From contig OX637287.1 of the NCBI GenBank assembly GCA_951799445.1, positions 31,886,224-31,950,223 of the forward strand: a stretch of DNA of 64,000 nucleotides, written 5' to 3'. The notes under the pieces are model-generated. The model was not told where the DNA came from. It searched no databases and saw nothing but the letters and a program-made list of their open reading frames with translations. Below are positions 22,522 through 35,353 of the stretch, one piece after another (position 1 is the first letter of the stretch; each line of letters starts with the position of its first letter). The position numbers were made by a program, and so were the translations under genes. The stretch comes from Pseudisothecium myosuroides (lineage: Eukaryota; Streptophyta; Bryopsida; Hypnales; Lembophyllaceae).

Positions 22522-23024
22522 GTTTGCTTTTGATCCTTTGAAATATGTGTTGCGCTGAAAATTGAAAATTAACCAATAGAAAAATGACTTTTTTACCCCT
22601 TTCAATTTCTTGGTAAAATCTTTACAACCAATATGATAACGACACGTGTACCCCCTTTTGTTTTTCATGTTTTCTTTTTTAGAAAAACTACAGTTTATCA
22701 CAATGGGATCAAAAGAGGTAGGAACTGCCATCCCAAAACTGCCTGCACAATATCTACAAAGAAAATCTATATTTTTTCAACAGAGAATTTGTACATATAC
22801 TATACTTACAAAAGAGGCAGGGACTGCCATGCCAAAACTGCCTGCACAATATCTACAAAAAAGATCTGTCTTTTTTCAACAGAGAAGATTACAAAAAAGA
22901 TCTGACATTTTTTACCCCTATACTTTCATAATTCAGCTGCTACTTTGCACCAGTTATCAGCTTGAGATTATATGTACTACAGGTGGTTGTTTAGGATGTT
23001 GTGCTGCACGTGCCTATGGACTGA
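22522..23024 (+). promoter_or_regulatory. Upstream region of the Plavaka-type transposase gene
   Basis: Contains a tandem duplication of about 110 bp: cagggactgccatgccaaaactgcctgcacaatatctacaaa and its partner begin near 22715 and 22816. No core promoter could be assigned. Confidence 0.35.
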
Positions 23025-26000
23025 ATGAGTGACGTGGAGAGGGTGAAGCAAGCGTTGGCCATTGAAGGTAAGTTTCTTCTGTAATATCAACCTTGTTTGC
23101 ATCGTTTACATTTTCAGGGTTTTAAAATGACCACCTATATTTGGTATATGTACTATTCGTTTGAATCTGCCAAGCCATGTAGTGTATGATTTGTACAAAC
23201 ATCTAATGAATTGGTTAGGGTTAATTTGAGAATTACCATTTTTTGTCATCATATAGGAAGTATATAGTTGAGTTCACTCACCTACATAACTGTTTAATGT
23301 AGGATCCCCAGTGCAGAAGATGACTTTGGATTGTCCTCATTGTGGGGCAAAGAGATTTGCAAGCTCTGCAGGACTATCTAGCCATATAAAAAGATGTCAC
23401 ACTTTGCCACGAAGTACAACTCGACGTAGCGCTACTGAAATTCACAATGTTGCACCAAGTAGTGTACCTGCTGTACTATGCCGCCCAGTAGTGGACCTTG
23501 AAATTGAAGTTGATGAGCCCTACTGTTCTAGCCAACCAAGTCAATTTGTAGAGGATTATGTTCACTTGGAGAGAAGGGACTTTCAAACAACATTGGTGAA
23601 GTCATTTGATTCAACATTTAATCTTGTTCACTTCATGAGGAGTTGCCGAACGAATCAAGGACTATCAACCACAGACATCAATGCACTACTGAATTTGCCA
23701 TTTGATACACGGTTTCAAATCAATGATGTCACCATGAAAAGTGCCCATGACGTTGGCAAATGGGAACAGAAGTTGTACAATTCCGAAGATGTAATTTTTT
23801 GGCTTTTGAAACTTGTTTGATTTCTTATAGTTCCAGGTGTTAGAACATGTTTTAATTGTTCATCTTCTTTATTTCACTAACGAAATTCCAAAATCTCACA
23901 AAGGTGGTTGCTCAAATGTACTAGGTTTGGCAACATCAAATTGTATCAGAACCTGGTGAACAAGAGGTTGTACTTCACCATAGGGACTCTATTCAAGCTC
24001 TTGCATCTCTATTTGGTGCACCAAATAATGGTGAGGGTTTCAAGTTTGCCCCTACAACCACACTGAACAATGATGGAGAGCGGGTATTTTCAACACCAAA
24101 CACATGTGAATGGTGGAAAACTATGCAGGTAGTGCTCGTAATCCATAAAAATTGGGTTTACAAATTATGCAGAAAAGTTTGTATAAAAGGTGAAAATTAC
24201 ATTGAAGAGTTGTACAATCAATAAAATCATCCGTATATCTGAATTTCTTGATTACAGTTGCAAGTACATACTAACATCATGTAGTTTTACATTTGTCTTA
24301 CACATGTTTGAAATCTATTTTAAAATGAATATGTGCCGGTTTAACCCCTAAAGGACCAAGCTGCCTTTTTTGGCAACATAGCGATTTTGGGCAGCTCACT
24401 ACGAATGGAGTTTTTATTGTTTATCTTTGAAAATTTTACACAACATGTGCCCAAGGAGTAGCTTTAAGGCCCAACAATTTTCATAACATTTGACTTCATA
24501 GATAAAAAGTTATTGCATGATATGTGATTTTCTTTGAACTTTGGGCAGCCCAGGGAGCTCTGAAAATTTCATTAAAAATGACTCTTAAAAAAAACAAAAA
24601 TTTGAAATTGGTTCTTTAGATTTATATAAGCTTGGGAAGCTTTGAATCATTGAATTTCAATCTTTGAGTCAAAAGTTATGAGGAGTTCAAGTTTGCGGGT
24701 AGGCATGGAATCTTTGAAAACTATAACTACCCGCAAACTTGAACTCCTCATAACTTTTGACTCAAAGATCGAAATCGAATGATTCAAAGCTTCTCAAGCT
24801 TATATAAATGTAAAGAACCAATTTCAAATTTTTGTTTTTTTTAAAAGTCATTTTTAAAGAAATTATCAAAGCTGCCCGGGTTGTTCAAAGTTCAAATAAA
24901 ATCACATATCATGCAATAACTTTTTATCTATGAAGTCAAATGTTATGAAAATTGTTGGACCTTAAAGCTACTCCTTAGGCACATGTTGTGTAAAATTTTT
25001 GCCGGAAAAAAATAAAAACTCCATTCGTAGTGAGCTGCCCAAAATCGCTTTGTTGCCAGAAAATGCAGCTTTTTCCTTTAGGGTTTAAAATAATAACGTC
25101 AAGAACTTCAATAACATGTGGATGATTGATTTGCAGACTCATCTAGGGTGTGAAGGAAGTGTGGTGGCTCCACTCATGTTCTATAGTGACCAAACAAGCC
25201 TTTCCAATAATATGCGCGTGACAGGCTATCCATTGGTGATGTCCATAGCAAACATCTCTTGCGAAAAACGACAAGGAGATGATGGACATGCTCTACTAGC
25301 AATCTTACCAGTAATTGCTTTTGATCATACAGGTTCATTTGTTCACCACATGAACTTCAATTCATTAAATCTATAAATTGAAGTCAATGAATGCAAGAAA
25401 CACAGATATGAACTGCGTTTTCTCTCATGATGTGCAGGAAATAGAGAATCATTTCATATTAAACGATTGCAACTTCTACATAAGTGTTTGGAGATTGTAC
25501 TAGCACCACTTAAAGCTGCAAGTTACAAGTAAGTCATCTCAGGGATGGGACCTTGCATAGAAGTAGAAGTAATGATGTTTTGTGCCTCTTGTAAGTTGTT
25601 CTAGTGATACTATCATAGATTACATACTTCGTATACCATATAGAGAATATTGACATTATTTTGGGGTGATTTGGACATGTATTAGGGGGCTTACAATGAT
25701 TGATCCATTCGGTATACCACAATTTGTTTATCCCTTGTTGTACGCATACATCTCCGACCATCCTGAAGGTTGCAAGGTGTGTTTTCTTGTTGTTGACCAT
25801 ATGCCTTATTTTCATGTTTTTGAAAGTTCCTGTACTTCATACATAGAAATGTTGAACATTTTCAACTTCAATTTAAAATATCTTCTTGTGTGTTGTGTAT
25901 ACAGGTTACGTCAACATACGATACAAATGTTTGCAAACTTCCATGCAACCTATGCCAGTGCCCTAAGGATGACCTTAGTAATGTGGATACAACATTTGAA

Positions 26001-28608
26001 GCTCGAACTGAACAAAACATGAAGGAGATTTATACGATGATGCAAGGTTCATCCAAACATCAATCAGATTCCATTTCGAAGAGGTGGTCGTTGCATGCTG
26101 TAAAGGTGCGAGTATCCCTCAATTAATTAGATTGTAAGTTGAAAGTCTTAAAGTAGACAAAATGAACACTTGTGTTTTAAATCCTTCAGTAGTTTGAAAT
26201 ATTAAATACTATAGGAATTTACATTACATTTCTTTCATCATTTAAAAATTGCATAGGGGTAAACATTGTCTTATTTATTTGTATGTACCAGTGCTCTTTA
26301 TGGGGCTTCAACAGTGGAGAGACAACCATGGGGAATCCCTATAAAGCATTACATGTCGACATTTTACACCAAAGTGATTTGGGGATATTCAAAATGTTGA
26401 TTGGCATCATTAGGGACATTGCAACTGAAAGCCCTCGTATACGCATTCTACAAGAGCTTGATAAGCGACTTTTGCAACTCAAAGCTGGAGCCCGTTTTGC
26501 ACATTTCCGCATTCCAGGCAATGAGAAGGGGGGGTATTTCTGTTCACAAGCCAACTTTGCCGCCTTTGAACATAGGTCCATTATGCAGGTAATATGTGAT
26601 CATGACATGTTTGTCTGCTTACTTACAATTGTTCAATCCATCATTTATCATGAGCTTGTACTAATGTATCCGTAATTTGAATGTGTGCAGGTCATTATTT
26701 TTTGTATGGTTGGCTTATATGAGGATAATATCATTCAAGCCATGGTATACTTTCTGGAATGGTATGTATGTGCTTGTAGAAGCCCTTCCCATACTATGAG
26801 GAGCTTACAGACCATGGAGGATTTGATGACAAGGTAATGTCATACAAACTTGGTTATTAGATCTTGTTCAAATTCATAGTGAGATGAATTTTATTGGGCA
26901 ATTCATAGGTATCGTTGTTTGACAATGGAATCAACAATGTGTTTCACATTTGTACTTAGTAATTGATGCTAAACATCTCATGGAACCTTTATTCTGATAA
27001 ATTCTTCAGAGCTGTATTGGCCTTCAAGAGCACTTTGGTGGAATGGCAGAAATCAAGCTTTAATACAATCAAGATTCATGCCATGTCCCATTTTGCTTCA
27101 TCCATTCGAAGGTCCGGGTTGCCTTGGGAATACTCTACAAACATATTTGAGCAGATGCACATTGCACTTATGAAGAGAGCATATAGGGCAAGTAATAGAA
27201 GAGAGGCAAATGCACAGATAGTGAAACATAACCGTAGACTTGAAGCTCTGAGAATTGCGAAGCAAGAAGTTGAAAGTGCAGAAAATTCAAAAGCTGACAA
27301 GAAATCAACTATACATAAGGTAATTTCTGCAAAGTTCAATGGTATTCGATTTATATGTATCATGTAATTCAACCCAATATGTGAACCTAATAGGTACAAA
27401 TGTACGAAGACCAATGGATAATATTTTGCATTATCTTCTTTCATTCCAGGCAATAGAGATGGGCATGAATGTTATTGGTGGAGTGGCCTTTAATATCCAT
27501 AGAGCTTGGCTATGAAGGGATATTACTTCCTTATACTGCACTCCATCTTCAAGCATTCATGATATGCGCAGAAGAGGATATTCAGTAGCAGTTGTACCTA
27601 CAGCTGTACGGAATTTGGTGAAAGCACAACTAGAAGTCCGAGAACATTTATACGAGGCTTTGCATGCATATGAAGTGGCACAAGATGTGTGCATTGGAGA
27701 GGTAATCACAATGTTACTCAAGTACACGTTGTTAATCAAATGATGAGTACATTGAATATAGGTAACTTCTTCAAATTACTATGTATGATAATTATTATTT
27801 TTTTGAACCAACACTGTTCTGCTCTTAAATTTTTTGTTTTCACTTAGAGCTTTATCAAAGTGCATCAATCATTTTATTGAAGTATGATAGTACATTTAAT
27901 TATCAAATTTATTGAATTATTGAATCTTTTTATTGAAATCACTTCAATTATTTATAATGAAAATGGAACCAGCTCACAATCAAAATGATGGATCTTCAAG
28001 ATCATTGCTTTAAGAATGTCGTGAACCTACTGAATCAACTGAATTTGATAAATGAAGGTACTTGAATAAAAAATTTTAATAATTAATTCAATGGTTACTC
28101 AACTTATGTACAGGTGTTTGGCGTGGTCAAGGCAGTGGCAATTCCTCCGGGACCAGGAGATGACTATGGTGATTGGGCTATGTATGCAAGAGCCACATAT
28201 GACTTTCATGGAGGCCCATGGTTTAGCAAGGTAGCATTACAAATGGAAGACCTTGAACATTCTCCTTACACTTGTTATGCAGAGGTTCGTCTTTTCCTTC
28301 ATTGTAGTAATTGTCAACAGAAGACAGCAGATGGGTATACGAAGATGACCTTGAATCTAGCATTTGTGCATCCATACTATGTATTGGACTCAGACATACT
28401 GAGCGCCATCACACAGTGCACACAAATTTCTTGGTCATTACCTCAGAACTTGGATACAACTGGAACTACTAGTAGAAGGCAAATTCGATTGCCGAAGTAT
28501 TTCTTAATTGACATTCAGAAGATTTTGAAAGTTGTACAAGTTATTCCACATTTTGGAGACCGACTCTGTGATGTTGATCGACATTTTGTTAATAAATGGA
28601 AGTTCTAA
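23025..28608 (+). CDS. Plavaka-type transposase, 13 exons, one in-frame stop
   Basis: Exons 23025-23067, 23303-23790, 23925-24128, 25137-25332, 25438-25528, 25686-25776, 25905-26105, 26292-26588, 26691-26833, 26909-26938, 27010-27319, 27450-27701 and 28114-28608 join with consistent phases into 947 codons; exon 10 is the least certain. Plavaka hallmarks appear in order: an N-terminal C2H2 finger (CPHCGAKRFASSAGLSSHIK), the catalytic-Asp block around FYSDQT, LHKCLEIVLAPLKAA, a zinc-binding CKLPCNLCQCP, HVDILHQSDLGIFK, PWEYSTNIFEQMHIALMKRA with YRASNRR, and the C-terminal VVQVIPHFG block. A TGA at 27513-27515 interrupts exon 12 between AWL and RDITSLY; CGA to TGA explains it. Otherwise the protein looks intact, so the copy is young. 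A foldback element sits in intron 3. Plavaka is best known from fungi, so a heavily intron-bearing plant copy is notable. Confidence 0.85.
24345..25084. mobile_element. Foldback TTAA-type element (F1 family, copy a) in a transposase intron
   Basis: TTAA (24341-24344) precedes CCCCTAAAGGACCAAGCTGC. The right end is ...CCTTTAGGGT then TTAA (25085-25088), with one G lost to T. The two halves are inverted copies of each other over about 360 bp each, meeting near 24715, so the transcript would fold into a long near-perfect hairpin. It lies wholly within intron 3 of the Plavaka transposase and carries no coding sequence. Confidence 0.85.
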
Positions 28609-28699
28609 GATTCTGGTTTGAATATGATGACCAATTTTCATAAAGCATCTATTTTGTATTGCTTGGAAAATCTTGATGCATTATCTAATATGATGTTTC

Positions 28700-29990
28700 A
28701 ACTTTGTTAGGAGCTATCAGAAAAATCTTTCTGTATGTTAAACTTATATTCAATTATGTTTCAATACCAAAATGTTGTTGAATTCAAGGTTATTGAAATT
28801 ACAAATTGATATTCATCCAATGGTTAGAAAGGCATTGATGCTTATTCCAACACAATGTTGTTTCAACATTGATTCAAAGTTCCAAGAATGAACCTAGTGT
28901 TCGACCTTAATAAAACCATGATATTAATATGTCATTGAATTTTTTTTCATGTAGAAGTGGCTTGACACTAGTTCAATATCGTTTCCACTTTTGCCATCTA
29001 TCTATTTGAATAATACAAACTGTTAAAACATCATAGCAATCTTGAATCAATAAAATTGTAATAGTACTGACTCTTCAACTTTTAGAATGTTGAAATAACT
29101 TTATAATTCCATTGCTAGATCAATCTATACGTGATAAAACCAATTCAACATTGTAGCAATAATTATTTGAAGCACTACCATTTCAATAATTCAATAATAC
29201 AAGTTGATACTGCATCACTACAATCTTGAATCAATAAAATTGTAATAGTATTCACTCTTCAACTTTGAGAATATTAAAACAACTTTATGATTCCATTATC
29301 AGATCAATCTATATATGATGAAGCTACTTCCGCATTGTAGCAATCATTATTTCAACCACTACCATTTCACAATTTCAATAATACAAGTTGTTACACCATT
29401 ACAACAATCAAGATAACTGAAATTGTAATAATATTGACTCTTCCATTTTTACAATGTCAAAACAACTTTATAATTCCATTATTAGATCAATCGATATGTG
29501 ATGAAGCTACTTCCGCATTGTAGCAATCATTATTTCAACCACTACCATTTCAGTATATCTATAATACAAGTTGTGAGAACATCACTGCAATCTTGAATCA
29601 ACAAAATTGTAATAGTATTGTTTCTTCAACTTTGAGAATATGCAAACAACTTTACCATTCCATCATTGGACCAATCTATATGTAATAATGCCACTTCCAC
29701 ATTATATCAATAATTGTTTCAAACATTGCCATTTCAATATTAGAACTTTGCTATTGAATCAATAATGTAATGTTACATAAGAAGCAACTAAGTCAATTCA
29801 ACATTGTATCAATAATTTTCTCAAACAATGCCATTTCAATAGCCGAACAAAGACATTGAATCAATACTGTAGTGTTACATATTCAATCAACACTATTCCA
29901 ATGTCCGTAAGTATCTTGTTTCAACATTGAATCAACAATCATCTTGAAACAATATTGAATCAATATTGTTTCTCACGGGTCTTTTTTGAG
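28700..29990. repeat. Right subterminal repeat region of the Plavaka-type element
   Basis: About four diverged copies of a roughly 180-bp unit (attgtaatagtattgactcttcaac ... aactttataattccattatt ... cattgtagcaataattatttc) run from about 28950 to 29740. They are followed by denser GAAACAATATTGAATCAA-type words up to the TIR. The 28609-28700 stretch is presumed 3' UTR of the transposase. Confidence 0.7.
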
Positions 29991-30003
29991 ATGTGTCCTC
30001 ACC

Positions 30004-30125
30004 CACGTTGACAACTTGACAATTAACTTGGTCCAATCCGCCAGCAAAGAAGAATAAAATCACTCCAAATGGGACTCCAAGATCTTTTGCAAGTGACGGC
30101 ACCAGACATAGGCCACCGACCCTCA
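30004..30125 (-). pseudogene. Isolated exon-like block of an unidentified hydrophobic protein
   Basis: On the minus strand, ctgcag precedes an open 122-bp block reading VRVGGLCLVPSLAKDLGVPF and continuing GVILFFFAGGLDQVNCQVV, then the donor GTGAGG. It looks like a real internal exon of a membrane or hydrophobic-core protein, but I cannot name the family and find no partner exons. The donor sits just outside the inferred right TIR of the Plavaka-type element, so it may be host gene sequence cut by the insertion, or a second captured exon if the element extends further. Confidence 0.4.
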
Positions 30126-30177
30126 CTGCAGGAATTGATGGTTCAAAAAACCCACTTCCTAAATTATTTTGTGTCAT

Positions 30178-31143
30178 ACATGACTTGGTTCTAGGTCAGC
30201 ACAAACTGAGGATTTTGATGCCTGCTTTTTTTGGTTCCTCCATTTTCGGAAGCTGGGTAAGGACTAACTTAGTACGTAATTGGTGAAATTAAAACTCAAT
30301 GATAGGTAACACACTGACACCAGTGGTGAGTACTGTATGCTGATGTCAGATGTAGTGCATCTGTGAGTTACCTACTCTTGTGTGGCATAGGTAGTCGGAT
30401 TACTACCATACCATAAAATTCTGATGGTTTTAGGGCCTTGAACATTATTTAGTGTTTGTTTTCTTGAGATTTGACTTGTATTTGTGGAAATAAGTAATTT
30501 TTTGTAGACCATGTAAAATTATCTATTTGTAGCAACCAATCATGTTTTGTACACTTCATTTGTGAGATTAGGGGTAGTCACACCTACTCCAAATGTAGAA
30601 TTTTTCTGAAGAATGAGAAGCTGTTGAGAAAAAAGAGGAGCCAATCAAGAGCCTTTCTTGTCGGAGAAGGTGTGACCCCCCTTTTGTTAGTGTGGAGGAT
30701 GAGAATGGCACATTCGAGAACAAGAGTTACCAATGCAGAATGCATAGAACTAGAATGTGCAAAACTCGGGCTACAAATCTTGGGGTGCATGGACCGTAGG
30801 ATGCGTAGAAAATCCCAGACTATAGGATGAAGGCACTAAACACACAAAATGCACACTGCTATGAAAACTTGGGATGTAAATGTGACACGCAGGGTGAAAG
30901 GAGGAACGGAGCACCCTAAACTTCGCTTGCTAAATATTACTCACGTCCATTATTCACCTTCGGAGGAGAATAATGGATGTGGAGAAGATTTAACAGAAAA
31001 AGTATATTTTGTGAACACAAAGCCACTGTGGACACGCCACATCCCCATTCTTCATAGAAATCTTGTGCAATGAAGAAAGTGTGACTAAGTTACTCCCATC
31101 AGATTGTAGTAACATGTATCATGTGGCATTATGAAGAATTTAA
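30178..31143. other. Intergenic sequence between the Plavaka-type and split foldback elements
   Basis: No gene or repeat recognised. Short open frames at 30584-30830 and 30849-31073 lack any family resemblance, and their codon content looks random. Confidence 0.4.
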
Positions 31144-31706
31144 CCCCTAAAGGACCAAGCTGCATTTTTTGGCAACATAGCGATTTTGAGCAGCTCACTA
31201 CGAATGGAGTTTTTATTTTTTTTCTTTGAAAATATTACACAACATGTGCCCAAGGAGTAGCTTTAAGGCCCAACAATTTTCGTAACTTTTGACTACACAG
31301 TTAAAAAGTTATTGCATGATATGTGATTTTCTTTGAATTTTGGGTAGCCCAGGCAACTAAAAAAATTCCTTAAAAATGACTCTTAAAAAAATAAAAAGTT
31401 TAAATTGGTTCTCTAGATTTATATATACGTGGGAAGCTTTGAATCATTCAATTCCGATCAATGAGTCAAAAGTTATGAGGAGTTTAAATTTACGAGTAGG
31501 TATGGAGTCTTTGAAAACCATACCTACCCACAAACTTAAACTCCTCATAACTTTTGACTCATTGATCGGAATTGAATGATTCAAAGCTTCCCACGTATAT
31601 ATAAATCTAGAGAACCAATTTAAACTTTTTATTTTTTTTAAGAGTCATTTTAAAAGAAATTTTCTGAGCTGCCCGGGCTGCCCAAAGTTCAAAGAAAATC
31701 ACATAT
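31144..31706. mobile_element. Left part of a foldback TTAA element (F1 copy b), split by a giant transposon
   Basis: Starts CCCCTAAAGGACCAAGCTGC after TTAA (31140-31143) and matches copy a through its left arm, its centre (near 31508) and the start of its right arm. It stops at the word cacatat. The missing remainder resumes at 53584 with atatcatgcaataac and, after a second interruption, ends at 57287. The 31707-53583 interval is therefore an insertion. Confidence 0.9.
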
Positions 31707-31939
31707 AACATCATATTCATTAAAATGGGAGTTTTGGACCCTCCCAAAATAATATTTTCCATTTGTACGCCGAAAAATTGAAATTGAGTTGAAGGAATTT
31801 TCAGTTGAGGGTAGTTGGGTGTACGAATATAAGGTGCAAAAATGGGAGTTTAGGGCAGTCACAGCACCTTATACAGACTACGGTTCACTATTTCTTCAGT
31901 GGTTTTGATATATAAATTCATATTGTATTACCTACTGGA

Positions 31940-32165
31940 CACCAAGTCATGAGCTGAACGATTGGTTGTAAGAGGCTATTCATCTCATTTAGGCGGTCCG
32001 GGTTCGATTCCCATTGACTTCGTATGAGCGGCTGTGAGATGTACATGACTTGGTGCTGCTTAGTGAGCTCTGCAGGCAGGAAAGTGGTAACAACCAACTA
32101 GCCCCATCCCCAGAACTGTGACAAGTGCTTAATGTATTAGCAAAACAAAAAGTGGTCTAATCCAC
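31940..32165 (+). mobile_element. SINE-like, tRNA-derived repeat
   Basis: The stretch tgaacgattggttgtaagag then, about 30 bp on, ccgggttcgattcccattga resembles the A and B boxes of a tRNA-type polymerase III promoter at normal spacing. It is followed by a non-tRNA body and an A-rich end (gtattagcaaaacaaaaag). No cloverleaf can be closed, so it is not a functional tRNA gene. It lies between the TIR and the 3' end of the presumed transposase gene. Confidence 0.45.
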
Positions 32166-32513
32166 TACCACTTTTTCCTACTCGTCTTTTATTTTCAAAA
32201 GAACTTCATAAAGTACATACATTATGAAAATGATGCGAATATAGATAGAAATAAATGTAATTGCAAATATATTTCATACTCTGTATGAATGCACTTGCTC
32301 CGCAAGGAACTTCGTACAATATAAAATAAAAGTTCAAATACAAATCAATGAAATCAAATCATTCATAATATTCCAAACTACACTATCTATTCTATAAAAA
32401 TCATATAAAATCATATATGTAGTTCTGTAAAACCACGAAATAGAACATCAAATACAAACTATCAAACGTACGTTATAACACTGAAAAGTATCTCCATAAT
32501 ACTCCGTAAATGC

Positions 32514-35348
32514 TCAATGAGAGGGTCTTGAAGCCAAACTCTCTTTGATAATATCAACTTGAACCAATGGGATTTTATAGATAGGATCCACTTTGTCCTT
32601 CTTCACCCGAGACTTCCATGCCGTGAGTAGACCTCCCGTGTTTTCCCAAACCGGATCCTCATCCTCATTCACTCTCCAATGCAATCCTTTGGCGGAGTCC
32701 CACCCAGAATAGGATGCCTGGATATCATGATGTCGTGCCGTGGGTTTCAAGTACTGAATGTGTATACAATTGGGATGATTTGGGTTTGTAAAAGGATCGG
32801 ACAAGGCTAAAGCAATCCACATAGGTTTTGTATCCTCCGGTCGAAGGGCGACGACATACCCCTTGTACACATCACGCGCCACTTGAAAAGACGGCAACGG
32901 GCGATTGCGGAGTTGCCCCACAAAGACATCATCCTCAGCAAAGTCCTCACGAACGTCACCATCCTCATCCCCCTCATCCCCCTCATCCCCCTCTGTTGTT
33001 TCGATTCGAGAAGAAGGCCAGAAGCCATCCTTCAAAGCTACAGCCGGTTCGATCGGCTCCTTTAAAGCTGCATTCACAGCCCGCCAATAGAACACCAAGT
33101 GCTCAAAACGTCTTTTGTACTCCCCACTTCCGTCTTCATCGCATAATGCCTCCCAGTATTTGATGAACCCAAATAACCCCTTATAAATGTCGTCTACACC
33201 ACGCATTGGAAGGTGTTCAACAGGCAACGGCTCCCCACGAGGCCATAGGCTACGTCCTTCGGAATCCTCTTGCCACAGTTTGATCCCTCCACCTTCTTTT
33301 GGGAGCCAATCACTATCTGTGCAGTACAGCTTATACTTCATGACAGGGATACCTGTAGAATTCAAATAAAACTTGAACTGTTGTGCCTTTGTATGACCAA
33401 CTAGTGCATCCTCCCCTCCCAAAAGCGAGCCTTCTATGAAGGCCTTGAAATCAGGTACCTCTTCAATAAGGTGAGGAATTGTAGGAACGGAGTCCACATC
33501 CATGAAGGACTTCATGAGGGATGGGATGGTTGGAAAGTTATCTTTTTTCAATTGCATACTCCATCTCCCGAATAAGGCGTCAATGTCGTCATGCGTGTGA
33601 CCGACTAACATGAAACTCACATGAACCTCACGAAAAACCTTTTTAGCAATGAGAAGGGACCAAAACGCAAACACAAATCTATTCTTGTTGTCCCCCGTGG
33701 CGTTGTCCATTTGTACGTTCAGAACGGGAGGCAACGGAGTTCCTGGAATTTCCACTTCTGGAGCAGGTCAAAGCGATGACTTGCACATATCAGCTCCTTG
33801 CAGTACCGCGTGAAATAAAGGAGCCGAGCCTGACCCAACAAACAATTCCCTTGAGGAATACTTTGGAGGTAGCTCAAGGTCCCGCAAGAGCTTTGCAAAC
33901 GACCCCACCGTGTAGTTTGAGTCGTGAAGGAAGATATCAAGTCCATAATGTGCGTAACGCACATCCCCATGCCCATGGGCAATCATGCCCGTCACGGACA
34001 TCGGGAGTTTCATAAGTCCGTCCAGTTGCTTGCTTTTGTACGAGAAGACAGGAGAAGCCGTTTTAGCATGATCCATTTTGTCATGCATGATCGTCAAACA
34101 CTCATCAGGGTACGCGCTTGAATTGTAGCGATTGGCGTAGTACTGGTCCCGATGTGCTCGAGCTTTAGCCAAATGTTTATCCAAGACTTGGGTCCACTTC
34201 TGTTGAAAGCCAGCAACGGCCGTCCTCTTCAGAGTCTTCAGTCTGTCACATTTTGCGCAACGCGCAAAGTTATCTCCGGGCTTCTTGGCACTGTATTCAG
34301 GAAAGTTCAATTTCCTGATCTTGCTGATATTAGAAATTGAGACTTTTTCTAACCCAAACACAGCGTTCGTTGCGTTAACCTCGGGAATAGCCTCTTTCCA
34401 TTTGAAGGTGGCTGGCAAAACCTTGGACACCACTTTCTCCCCTGATGGAAGTGTATGCGTGCGATGTGGCATATGGTCCGCCGACTTCTCAAGCATGCAC
34501 TTCAATGTTGCCGTGGCTTGCAACGTATGTTTCCGAGGCTTGAGCATGCCGAAGTTCCCGTGACGCTGAGCTTGTTCACCTCTGGCAGCGTACCCTTGGA
34601 AACGGTGGAAGGTACTCTCAGAAACACCCGAAATAAGTCTCCACGCCGCCAAACAAACCTCTATCCCATCGACAATCACCACTCTCTTCCCATCAGCGTT
34701 ACGATGGACTTGTCGATGTACATCTAACTTCATGTGGTACCGGAATTCGAAGGTAGACTTTTGGTACATACGTTCCCGAAATGCCCGAATCGTCTCCCTT
34801 GGAAATGGTTGAATATAGTTTCTCGAGCAACAGGTCTGGCTTGAAACAGAGTTGATCGATGCTTGGCTCAACAATGTTTGGGACTTCACACAGGTTTGAG
34901 GACGAGGAACTCTTACGGCGGATGCATACGACCTCAACCCCGAAGACGATGGCTGCAATAAGCTAGCTTGCCGACGGTTGAACTCATCACGAAGCTCGTG
35001 ATCGCGCAGACTTGCCCCATTCAAGAACACTTGCGCAATTGGCCATGCTCTTAGAGAGTACCTCCAGTCGTCCGGAACGTCTACATGCAAAGACTTTGAG
35101 ATCTGGATGGCAACCAGAGAATCTCCAAGGGGGCCAGTGGAACCTAGAACAAGGTTAGAGTTTACGCTATGACAAATTCCCTCCTCCACTGCCACACCAG
35201 CCACATTGTGAAGAGTGACAAGCATAGTGCTCCAAAGACGACGGGATACACCTTCACAGTCCGGAATATCGACAACCTCCTCGATAACATTCTGAACCTC
35301 TTCATCCGAGGAAGAGTAATCCTGTACTGGTATCCCTGATGCCTCCAT
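32514..35348 (-). CDS. DUF7869-type presumed transposase of the giant element, one in-frame stop
   Basis: One frame of 945 codons from the ATG at 35348 (MEASGIPVQDYSSSDEEV), five bases after a splice acceptor (tgtgtag), to TGA at 32514. It is broken once by TGA at 33770-33768 (codon 527), between CKSSL and PAPEVEIPG; CGA to TGA would restore continuity. The C-terminal half matches the DUF7869 pattern: LPPVLNVQMDNATGDNKNR (Asp548) and VGHTHDDID (587-590), preceded by MHDKMDH (421-427). These Asp-rich blocks are plausible DDE/RNase-H-fold metal ligands. ARCAKCDRLK is a likely zinc-binding pair. An acidic run (about 820) and a tail rich in YLKPTARHHDIQASYSGWD follow. Being the only nuclease-like gene inside the TIRs, it is the best candidate for the mobilising enzyme. 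Confidence 0.8.
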
Positions 35349-35353
35349 ATTGC

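Larger units (their letters stand above)
9721..29994. mobile_element. Plavaka-type (CACTA/KDZ-related) DNA transposon, about 20 kb, with nested insertions
   Basis: Boundaries are inferred from an imperfect TIR. The left side reads gcatctcaaagttcccatg then GAAACAAAATTGAGTCAATG from 9724. The reverse complement of the right side (ending about 29994) reads cacatctcaaaaaagacccg then GAAACAATATTGATTCAATA; 20 of 23 bases of the inner block match. Both ends carry arrays of related GAAACAATRTTGA-type subterminal repeats (9740-10300 and 28700-29990), as is usual for CACTA-class elements. The interior holds a Plavaka transposase gene, a minus-strand accessory gene and a VAC14 gene fragment. No convincing TSD was found, so the outer limits could be off by about 10 bp. 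An alternative is that several independent elements lie side by side. Confidence 0.65.

Noticed and set aside
31940..32030. Functional tRNA gene
   Set aside because: A- and B-box-like words are present at tRNA spacing, but no acceptor stem or full cloverleaf can be formed; more likely a SINE head.
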